Shown: positions 1 through 6,106 of the stretch, in pieces
How the letters are laid out: every line of letters begins with the position of its first letter
Numbering within the stretch: position 1 is the first letter of the stretch
Program-made: the position numbers and the translations under genes
The notes under the pieces: model-generated
The model's database searches: none
Told to the model about the DNA's origin: nothing
The model's input: only the letters and a program-made list of their open reading frames with translations
NCBI GenBank assembly: GCA_023409615.1
Contig: JAEYRF010000168.1
Coordinates: 1 to 25,294, forward strand
Origin: Bacillota bacterium
Lineage (GTDB): Bacteria; Bacillota; Clostridia; Acetivibrionales; DTU013
DNA length: 25,294 nt
Reading direction: 5' to 3'

Positions 1-1080
1 GTCGATGCTGAGTATATAGGCAGTCACTTCACTTTCTTCTAGTCTGTCCGGATTGCCTACCAGCATCTCAATAGGGGCTGTATCTTTGGGTATAACATTT
101 CGGTCAATCACTGCGTACAAAACTACACTTGGATATGTAGGGGCCTGTTTTTGCGCCCATTCTCTTTTCTTTTGTGAGCTATATGCTGGATCAATCAGCT
201 TGCCATAAAGGTTCCATACAGTTCCTGAATAAATAATATCCGGGGCGAAGAGCTCACTGTCATCATCAAGCTTTACTCCAGCGGGCTTACCGCCCTGAAA
301 CAGAATGGATACAGCCTCCCTTTGAAGGAACATATCCCCGCCGTGCTCTTCAATGGCTTTTTCCAGCTTCCCCGGCACAAACAATGTAGAGCCGGCCGGA
401 TAGTAGCTGCCGCCCACGTGGTTATCCACGAACATCACCGCCGCAAGAACAGCTGGAGCTTCTTCCACCATCGCATAGCAGTAGGTGGAAGTCAGTTTGT
501 CAAAAAACTTGAATATCTCCGGATCAGAAAAATATTTTTGAAGTAGCTCTTTGGCGCTCATGTTTAAATATCCTAAAAAGCGGACGTAGGAAACCGGATG
601 CTTCAGCATGCTTTTCAACGCGGTTTTGCCATCCGTTTCGTCTGCGGTATTGTAGCTGGGCGACTCTACCATGACATGGCGGTACATTGTCGCCATGTCA
701 TGGTAGAACCGATGGATATTTTCTTTCTCGCTCGGAAACACTTCTGAGAGCTCGTCCGCAAACCTATCGACGTCTGCCCAGAAACGTATCCTTTTGCCTT
801 TGAAATTCACGCAATATAAAAGATCATGCCGTATCATATCGATCGGCTCCTCAATGCAGTTGAACACGAAGCGGTGCGCGTTGAAGCCTTTTTCACCAAA
901 ACCGTACAACATGGCAGATCCCTGATCGAAAGTTACGTCGCCGCGCCGGAATATGCCACATGATCCCCCCGGGTTATAGCTTTTTTCAACGACGGCTACG
1001 GAAAGTCCGCGTTTTGCTAGAAGGCTGGCTGCAGTCAGGCCCGAAAGTCCTCCGCCGATAATGATTGCATCGTATTTCAA
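1..1080 (-). CDS. Phytoene-desaturase-like FAD-dependent oxidoreductase (3' end outside window)
   Basis: An open frame of 360 codons runs leftward from 1080 and leaves the window without a stop, so the C-terminus is missing. The start is TTG at 1078-1080: a stop lies five codons upstream in frame, no ATG is available, and a GGGGGG stretch sits about 7 nt upstream as ribosome site. The N-terminus (KYDAIIIGGGLSGLTAA) is a dinucleotide-binding GxGxxG fold, followed by the acidic end of strand 2 (VVEKSYNPGG) and then GSAMLYGFG, typical of the CrtI / retinol-saturase amine-oxidase superfamily. Such enzymes desaturate, saturate or isomerise polyprenoid-like substrates using FAD; the substrate here is unknown. 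The flavodoxin just upstream on the same strand could be its electron partner (inference). A perfect 16-bp inverted repeat lies within the gene at 666-706. The family call is fairly safe; the specific function is not. Confidence 0.85.
   Translation of the reverse strand, partial: MKYDAIIIGGGLSGLTAASLLAKRGLSVAVVEKSYNPGGSCGIFRRGDVTFDQGSAMLYGFGEKGFNAHRFVFNCIEEPIDMIRHDLLYCVNFKGKRIRFWADVDRFADELSEVFPSEKENIHRFYHDMATMYRHVMVESPSYNTADETDGKTALKSMLKHPVSYVRFLGYLNMSAKELLQKYFSDPEIFKFFDKLTSTYCYAMVEEAPAVLAAVMFVDNHVGGSYYPAGSTLFVPGKLEKAIEEHGGDMFLQREAVSILFQGGKPAGVKLDDDSELFAPDIIYSGTVWNLYGKLIDPAYSSQKKREWAQKQAPTYPSVVLYAVIDRNVIPKDTAPIEMLVGNPDRLEESEVTAYILSID
666..706. repeat. Perfect 16-bp inverted repeat inside the oxidoreductase gene
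   Basis: The left arm CTACCATGACATGGCG (666-681) is the exact reverse complement of 691-706, with a 9-nt spacer. It encodes part of the oxidoreductase without breaking its frame. No T-tract follows on either strand, so it is not an ordinary terminator. Confidence 0.9.
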
Positions 1081-1125
1081 TGAATGACCCCCCTAGAAAA
1101 TATCAATATGTTTTGCTTTAATTAG

Positions 1126-1272
1126 TTAAAATTTAAAATAAAAAATAAGCTGTTTACCGTAGAGAAAGAGACCCTTAAGAACCAGCATGGCATCTAATTC
1201 TGAATAGTTGTAGTCATCCTGTAGCTGCGATAACAGTTGCCTGATTTCTGCAGCAAATTTTGGAATGTCCAC
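1126..1272 (-). CDS. Possible small hypothetical protein (48 aa)
   Basis: A GTG-initiated frame begins 2 nt after the flavodoxin stop codon and ends 45 nt before the oxidoreductase start, filling the gap between them. It would encode a 48-residue protein with an amphipathic N-terminal half (IPKFAAEIRQLLSQLQDDY) and a hydrophobic, aromatic C-terminus ending in LIFYFKF. No good ribosome site precedes the GTG, so expression would rely on translational coupling to the flavodoxin gene. No family is recognised. Tight fit, same strand and plausible residue composition favour a real gene; the missing ribosome site and short length argue against it. Confidence 0.35.
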   Translation of the reverse strand: MDIPKFAAEIRQLLSQLQDDYNYSELDAMLVLKGLFLYGKQLIFYFKF

Positions 1273-1274
1273 TT

Positions 1275-1718
1275 TTATCTGACTGTTTTATCAAAAAATT
1301 CTACGGCCTCTGCTATTTCATCATCACTGGGGTGTCCTTTGGCAATACCGCCAATTAATTTAAACAGCCCGTATGTATCGAATCCAAGGCAGCCATACTC
1401 ACCCAAAATGCTGCAGCCCTTTTCAATTGCGATTTTTACTGCAGCATTCATATAACCTTTTTGCTTTAACCCGCAGGTATAAAGAAAAAACACTTTTTTC
1501 CCCTCCGGGAGGCTCTCCTTCATAAGATTCAGCATTCGAGGATAAAAACTGCCAAAAGCAATACCCGCCGCCAATCCAATACAGTCATATCCTGTGAGGT
1601 CAATTACCTCCTCCTTTGCTCCGTCAATCAATGTGACTTCGTAGACTGCCGCAATAGCTTCTGCCAATTTCTTTGTATTACCATGATGCGTTGATACATA
1701 AACAATTGCTGTTTTCAT
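1275..1718 (-). CDS. Flavodoxin family protein
   Basis: This 147-residue protein begins with a beta strand and an FMN-phosphate loop (IVYVSTHHGNTKKLAEAI, about residues 4-21), the flavodoxin signature. A second strand (YDCIGLAAGIAFGSFY) and the loop KVFFLYTCG, where the flavin ring would sit, follow. Length is normal for a short-chain flavodoxin. It would carry one or two electrons via bound FMN in the cytoplasm. A weak ribosome site (AAAGTGAG) lies about 9 nt before the ATG. It is first in a leftward set with the small frame at 1126-1272 and the FAD oxidoreductase at 1-1080, so it may supply electrons to that enzyme (inference from context). The partner cannot be proven from sequence. Confidence 0.88.
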   Translation of the reverse strand: MKTAIVYVSTHHGNTKKLAEAIAAVYEVTLIDGAKEEVIDLTGYDCIGLAAGIAFGSFYPRMLNLMKESLPEGKKVFFLYTCGLKQKGYMNAAVKIAIEKGCSILGEYGCLGFDTYGLFKLIGGIAKGHPSDDEIAEAVEFFDKTVR

Positions 1719-1789
1719 TCCAGATACTCACTTTCTAAAATTAAGAATAAATACCGTAATGTCATTAATATTATTCTACAAGCAATGAT

Positions 1790-1815
1790 GACATAACGCA
1801 ATCCGTTATATCTTC
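1790..1815. repeat. Imperfect copy of the tRNA-fMet terminator hairpin
   Basis: On the minus strand this forms a 9-bp stem (GATATAACG / CGTTATGTC, one G-U) with a GATTG loop. It aligns in the same orientation with 4120-4146, the terminator stem behind the initiator tRNA, at 22 identities over 27 columns with one gap. There is no T-tract here. The two copies bracket the nuclease-helicase gene. Confidence 0.5.
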
Positions 1816-1879
1816 TGAATTGGGCTGAGGGAAGAGAACGGATTCAGTTTGTCTATGTGGTCATTACAGCGTTGGTTGT

Positions 1880-4015
1880 TTATATTTCTCTAATTCCTAA
1901 ACTTTTTAAGTACTGATAAGTTCCGTCATAAAACTCAGGCAGACGCGTGTTATCTTCCCAGAAGCCACTGACAGTTTTGTTTGAATTGCCTTCAGGCACG
2001 CAGATAACCATCCCGGCTCTGGCACGAGTAAGCAAAACGCGATATGCATTCAACATATACTTTTGCAGTTCTTGTTTGCTTTCGGAGTTTGCCATTTGCT
2101 CGACCCATTTTGTCTGTCCGTTAAACTTATAGAAATGCCATTTGCCATTCTCATACCTCATATCGGCATCCCACAGCAGGCATGTATAATCAAGTTCCAG
2201 TCCCTGGACTTGTATTTCTGTGGCGGCATCCTCAAGATAGTTCGATGACCTAGTATCAGCTTTATCTTCAAGGAACCAATGAACAGCATTCTCATCACCC
2301 GATGGCAAAATATGTATCGCCAGGGGCTTGAATCTTGCGGCTTCCTTTGTCACTAAAACTCCGGTACGTTCTGTACCTCTTACTTTACCATGAAGCCACT
2401 TTCTTGCCTTTGCCATGTCTCGCGTTAATACAATCGGATACTTATTCTTAATTTCTTCGTAGAGAATTGACGCATTTCCATCGAAAGATAAAAGTGCATG
2501 AACAAAAGCAGACAACTTTTCTGCTCTGTATGAGCGTAACGAAACTCCTAAATGCAAACCTTCTGAGTAAGTAACATTTTTGTTGTTCTTCAGGAGTTCG
2601 TTAACCTTGCCTTCGGCATATTCATCATCAGTCAACTTGGGAGAGATAAAAACATTCCAGTTCGGAAATTGTTCATTTAATGCCTTAATCCATTCAGATA
2701 TTCCAGCTTCTCCTGTATTGATTTCTTGCCCGCCGCCGACAAGGCAAACTATGGTTGCCCAGTCTTTTCGCTGATCAAGCGACCAAATTAAAAACGCCGC
2801 TTCTGACAACGGGAAATTCGGAACTTTAAGCTTGTTGCCATATGTTCCTCCTCTTTTTAGATAGTCAGCAAGTCTTTTTTGTGTCCATGAGCGTTGCGCT
2901 TCGTCAAAAATAGCAACGTGTTCAACCTCACCAAATCCAGCCTTTTCATTTTCCACAGCTTTTCCCGGATCAATTTCCAAGACTCCATTCTTGACGGGAT
3001 TCCTTATCTTCGCCAACATATTATCGCGATAGCGGTGAATCATTTGAATGGATTTACTCACCTCACGGCGAGAATCGGTTTTTTTCTTTTTCTCGTTTCT
3101 ATCGCGGCATCTTTTAAAATTATCTTGAGCAAGGGCTTCTGTTAATACTGCTACGAGAGGACCATTTCCGGACAGATAGACTGCACTTTCATCTTCAACT
3201 GGCTTGTCCCCACCTTGATATGTCTGCTTTATTGCTACATCAAGCCCAACTAGTGTTTTCCCGGCACCCGGAACTCCTGTTACGAAGCAAATGCTTTTTT
3301 CCTGCTTTAACTTGCTGTCCCGAATTACTTTCAGGATATATGCAATTGTTTGGTCCGTAGAAACTTTGTCTGCTTCGTGCCGGGTAATGTTTTCAACAGA
3401 GTGATTTTCGTATAAGCTCCTGGCTGCTTCAATTATCGTTGGAGTAGGGGCATACGGACTGATAATCCAATTGGGATTAACAGGTAATTCGTCAGGGAAT
3501 CTTTTCAACACTGCAGCAATCAAAGTCGAAATGCCTGATTTGCCTGTGACAAGAGGATTAACTACATTGTCATCAGCATAAGGAGACATTTGAATGCTTG
3601 TAGACGAATTGCGATGATTGGTTGCAATAAGGATTGGCACAATTATTTTGTCCTGACTAAACTTGTGGAAGTTTTTCAAGTCAAGCGCATAATCAAGGAC
3701 TTGGTCAATGTCGGCCTCTAATATTCTGGATTCGCCCACCTTAAATTCAAGGCAAAAAATGATTCCTCTAAGAAGCAAGACCACATCGATTCTCTTGCCC
3801 AGACGAGGAATATCATACTCAAACACAATCTGCCCATCCTCGCATGAATATTGAGAAAGAACATGCTTTAAAATAGATATTTCTGCTTTCCAGGCATCCC
3901 TGGTAGTTGTAAGAGCATCACCATGGTAATTGTCACATAGTAAGCCAAATAGCGAGTTATCTTCCGCATTATTGAATTTATCAAAACTACTATTGTATAG
4001 ACAGCGATTACTCAT
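1880..4015 (-). CDS. PD-(D/E)XK nuclease fused to DUF2075 / SF1 helicase, putative defence protein
   Basis: This 711-residue protein has two recognisable parts. Residues about 60-130 resemble a PD-(D/E)XK nuclease: D77 in GKRIDVVLLL and E90-x-K92 in CLEFKVG. From about residue 240 there is an NTPase of the DUF2075 type: Walker A GVPGAGKT (247-254), DEAQ Walker B (371-374) and, near the end, YRVLLTRARAGMVICVP, like superfamily 1 helicase motif VI. It probably binds and cuts or unwinds nucleic acid. The domain order recalls single-protein nuclease-helicase phage immunity (Nhi), but I cannot confirm orthology. It has its own extended -10 promoter (TGnTACAAT, 4081-4089) and a strong GGGGAGGG ribosome site 7 nt from the ATG. 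It stands alone between the initiator-tRNA terminator and a degenerate copy of it, suggesting an inserted islet. Confidence 0.85.
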   Translation of the reverse strand: MSNRCLYNSSFDKFNNAEDNSLFGLLCDNYHGDALTTTRDAWKAEISILKHVLSQYSCEDGQIVFEYDIPRLGKRIDVVLLLRGIIFCLEFKVGESRILEADIDQVLDYALDLKNFHKFSQDKIIVPILIATNHRNSSTSIQMSPYADDNVVNPLVTGKSGISTLIAAVLKRFPDELPVNPNWIISPYAPTPTIIEAARSLYENHSVENITRHEADKVSTDQTIAYILKVIRDSKLKQEKSICFVTGVPGAGKTLVGLDVAIKQTYQGGDKPVEDESAVYLSGNGPLVAVLTEALAQDNFKRCRDRNEKKKKTDSRREVSKSIQMIHRYRDNMLAKIRNPVKNGVLEIDPGKAVENEKAGFGEVEHVAIFDEAQRSWTQKRLADYLKRGGTYGNKLKVPNFPLSEAAFLIWSLDQRKDWATIVCLVGGGQEINTGEAGISEWIKALNEQFPNWNVFISPKLTDDEYAEGKVNELLKNNKNVTYSEGLHLGVSLRSYRAEKLSAFVHALLSFDGNASILYEEIKNKYPIVLTRDMAKARKWLHGKVRGTERTGVLVTKEAARFKPLAIHILPSGDENAVHWFLEDKADTRSSNYLEDAATEIQVQGLELDYTCLLWDADMRYENGKWHFYKFNGQTKWVEQMANSESKQELQKYMLNAYRVLLTRARAGMVICVPEGNSNKTVSGFWEDNTRLPEFYDGTYQYLKSLGIREI

Positions 4016-4080
4016 GAGCGACCCTCCCCTTATAGAAATCTAATTACAGTCCAAGTGATAAAATTCTCATTTCTGAATTT

Positions 4081-4089
4081 ATTGTACCA
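4081..4089 (-). promoter_or_regulatory. Extended -10 promoter of the nuclease-helicase gene
   Basis: TGGTACAAT on the minus strand matches the extended -10 pattern TGnTAnAAT, about 65 nt before the start codon at 4015. No good -35 hexamer is visible; the region where it would lie overlaps the T-tract of the upstream tRNA terminator. Confidence 0.5.
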
Positions 4090-4107
4090 TATAAACGCAA
4101 GTTGTTG

Positions 4108-4147
4108 ATAAAAACAGAGGACACAACGGAAATCCGTTATGTCCTCT
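4108..4147 (-). terminator. Intrinsic terminator after tRNA-fMet
   Basis: On the minus strand AGAGGACATAACGG pairs with CCGTTGTGTCCTCT (14 bp, one G-U) around an ATTT loop, followed directly by GTTTTTAT. It starts 5 nt beyond the tRNA CCA end, so it terminates the tRNA transcript and insulates the gene downstream. Confidence 0.9.
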
Positions 4148-4151
4148 ATTA

Positions 4152-4228
<77 letters not shown>

Positions 4229-4276
4229 ATATATAATTTGCGGCTGTAATGCGTTTCTTCTCAACCGCGCTTATAC

Positions 4277-4305
4277 AGTATAACACCGCGATACTGATAT
4301 TGCAA
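4277..4305 (-). promoter_or_regulatory. Sigma-A promoter of tRNA-fMet
   Basis: Minus strand: -35 TTGCAA (4300-4305), a 17-bp spacer, -10 TATACT (4277-4282), then 48 nt to the mature tRNA 5' end. Spacing is ideal and both hexamers are close to consensus. Confidence 0.85.
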
Positions 4306-4378
4306 GCGGTTTTTTCAGGTAATGTACGGCAATTGAGCCTAAAATTGAGCCTGATCGAACCTTTCAAACAAAATTTGT

Positions 4379-5013
4379 CTACCGGTTGAAAACTAAAATT
4401 ATTATACCTAAAATAATAACATATATGACACAGTACTTATATGTTTTCCCCAACAATTTACCTTCACAGTTGTCAAGTCCGGTAGCAGAAGTTGCAATGG
4501 CAATACTCTGCGGCGATATCATTTTGCCTGCAGTGGCGCCGCTGGCATTAGCTGCCGCAATCCACTCCTGGCCCATTCCAAGTTTAACGGCTGCCTGTTT
4601 TTGCATATTACCGAATAAGACATTTGACGAAGTATCACTTCCTGTAATAAATGTGCCTATTGCGCCCAGCAGAGGTGCAATGATCGGATAGAATCTTCCG
4701 CTTACAGCCGCGATCATACTTGCAATTGAATCTACCATTCCGGAATAACTCATCACCTTTGAAAGGGCTACTATGGCCAATACTGTTACAATGGTCAGTT
4801 TCACCTGTCTCATGCCAGCATGAAACCTTCAATAGAAGCTTGGATTATGAAACCGGCCGGCATCTTGAAATAAAGAATTCCTATAACGATACTTATTATT
4901 AGTGAAATAGTACTTGCAATGTATGCAGGCATTTTTAACTTGCCTAAACTAATAAGAAGCCATAATATAGGTACAATTGCTGATAAAAAACCAATCATCT
5001 GATTTAATGTCAT
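4379..5013 (-). pseudogene. lctP: Lactate/glycolate permease (LctP/GlcA family) remnant with large internal deletion
   Basis: Two fragments of one permease abut. The 5' part (4810-5013, 67 aa) starts at an ATG with a GAGGAG ribosome site and carries the first two membrane spans (GKLKMPAYIAST, ILYFKMPAG), ending at EGFMLA and a stop. The 3' part (4379-4813, 144 aa, another frame) starts at RQVKLTIVTVLAIVALSKVM and contains the family signatures TFITGSDTSSNVLFG and GKMISPQSIAIATSATGL. Intact members have about 500-550 residues, so roughly 300 central residues are missing and the frame shifts at the junction, where stop and ATG overlap as ATGA. The protein cannot work as a transporter. LctP-family proteins import lactate or glycolate; the promoter shared with the carboligase gene at 12229-13893 makes glycolate/glyoxylate attractive (inference). 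Confidence 0.85.
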
Positions 5014-5119
5014 GCTTATCTCCTCAAACTACTCTCCCAGGCTGTTTGACACAATAACTTATCAAACATCCAGTGAATAACTTTATCTCTAAATTGAACT
5101 TCTGCAAACAACGTATTAT

Positions 5120-5148
5120 ATATTACTACAAACACATAGCGTTCACAA
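5120..5148 (-). promoter_or_regulatory. Promoter of the permease remnant
   Basis: Minus strand: -35 TTGTGA (5143-5148), 17-bp spacer, -10 TAATAT (5120-5125). It lies exactly 6 bp downstream of the 27-bp box at 5155-5181, the same geometry as at the carboligase promoter. A second possible -10, TATAAT, overlaps just downstream. Confidence 0.6.
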
Positions 5149-5154
5149 TGCAAA

Positions 5155-5181
5155 TTTAAAATTGAATTTTTATATTTGAAA
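5155..5181. promoter_or_regulatory. Shared 27-bp regulatory box, copy 1 (iclR/permease intergenic)
   Basis: This AT-rich 27-mer, with core ATTTTTATATTTGAAA, recurs at 14036-14062 with one mismatch and the same distance to the downstream -35 element. Its ATTTGAAA end (5174-5181) also forms a perfect 8-bp inverted repeat with TTTCAAAT at 5201-5208, which overlaps the -35 region of the divergent regulator gene. It is a candidate IclR-protein operator controlling both divergent genes. Confidence 0.65.
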
Positions 5182-5200
5182 ATAAATATCAATAAGTAGA

Positions 5201-5229
5201 TTTCAAATTTATGAAAAATATGATACAAT
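5201..5229 (+). promoter_or_regulatory. Promoter of the IclR regulator gene with operator-like half-site
   Basis: TTTCAA (5201-5206), 17 bp, then TACAAT (5224-5229) preceded by TG (extended -10). The weak -35 lies inside the TTTCAAAT arm (5201-5208) of the inverted repeat with 5174-5181, consistent with autoregulation. Confidence 0.5.
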
Positions 5230-5279
5230 TGCTAAAGGACTTGAGCAAGAATTTCTCAATTATAAGGGGGATGTGTAAG

Positions 5280-6086
5280 ATGGCAGTTGCTAAAGAAAAA
5301 TTAACCATAAAAAACAAATCCGCTGTAAAAGCGCTAGATGTGATTGAATTTATTGCTTCAAATAAAAATGAGCCAATGCGTCTTCAGGATATAGCTTCAG
5401 GTCTTTCCATGAATGTGAGTACCGTTCTACGTTTTTTAACGGCGTTGCATGAGTGTGGATATGTTCAGCAGGACCCGGACACACTCCGTTACAACTTGAC
5501 ATATAAAATTTGTTCGATATCCAATAAGGTAAGCTCCAACTTGCGTTTATACGATATTGCACTTCCTGTGATGAAACGAATCGCATCTAAGATGAATGAA
5601 TCAGTATGTCTTGCTGTCGAACAAGATATGTCGGTAGTATATATTGGTATTGTAAATGGTCCCGACCAGATGCTTCGAACGATGAACCGTATCGGCAACA
5701 GGGCACCTCTGCATTGCACAGGAGTAGGAAAGTTACTGTTGCTCAATCATACTGAAGAATATATTGATAAAATGATAGCTGTAAAGGGACTGCCTGTATT
5801 TACGACAAACACAATATCAACAAAGGAAGACCTGATAAAGGAGTTGGATGATGTGCTCCGAAAAAGGCATGCCTATGATAACGAAGAGTGTGAAATCGGG
5901 GCCAGATGCATTGCAGTACCTATCTTTGATTACACGCAAAAAATTATAGCCTGCATCAGTGTTACAGGAACAATTTTCAGAATGACAGACGAAAAGTTAA
6001 ATCAGAATTTAGACTTTTTATTGGATGAAGCCTATAAGCTCTCTGTTAAGCTTGGATATGATATTGAAAAAGATATCTCTCTTTAA
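5280..6086 (+). CDS. IclR-family transcriptional regulator
   Basis: I place the start at ATG 5280 (268 aa) because TAAGGGGG lies 9 nt upstream; the frame stays open to 5211 but that part overlaps the promoter. Residues about 14-70 form the winged helix-turn-helix (KSAVKALDVIEFI, LQDIASGLSMNVSTVLRFLTAL). The C-terminal effector domain has the family signatures LHCTGVGKLLLL and NEECEIGARCIAVPIFD. IclR proteins bind DNA as dimers or tetramers and respond to small organic acids; E. coli AllR, of this family, represses glyoxylate carboligase and responds to glyoxylate. The gene is divergent from the permease remnant and converges on the glycosidase operon. The shared 27-bp box here and before the carboligase gene suggests these are its targets (inference). 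Confidence 0.92.
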   Translation: MAVAKEKLTIKNKSAVKALDVIEFIASNKNEPMRLQDIASGLSMNVSTVLRFLTALHECGYVQQDPDTLRYNLTYKICSISNKVSSNLRLYDIALPVMKRIASKMNESVCLAVEQDMSVVYIGIVNGPDQMLRTMNRIGNRAPLHCTGVGKLLLLNHTEEYIDKMIAVKGLPVFTTNTISTKEDLIKELDDVLRKRHAYDNEECEIGARCIAVPIFDYTQKIIACISVTGTIFRMTDEKLNQNLDFLLDEAYKLSVKLGYDIEKDISL

Positions 6087-6106
6087 AAAGATATCTTCCC
6101 CATAAA

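Noticed and set aside
4331..4354. Short direct repeat AATTGAGCCT (two copies, 12-bp period) after the permease remnant
   Set aside because: Only two 10-bp copies; too short to support a mobile element or attachment site.
6068..6102. Hairpin AAGATATCT / AGATATCTT between the converging regulator and glycosidase genes as a bidirectional terminator
   Set aside because: The stem is short and A/T-only apart from one pair at each end, and no T-tract follows. I do not consider it a supported terminator.
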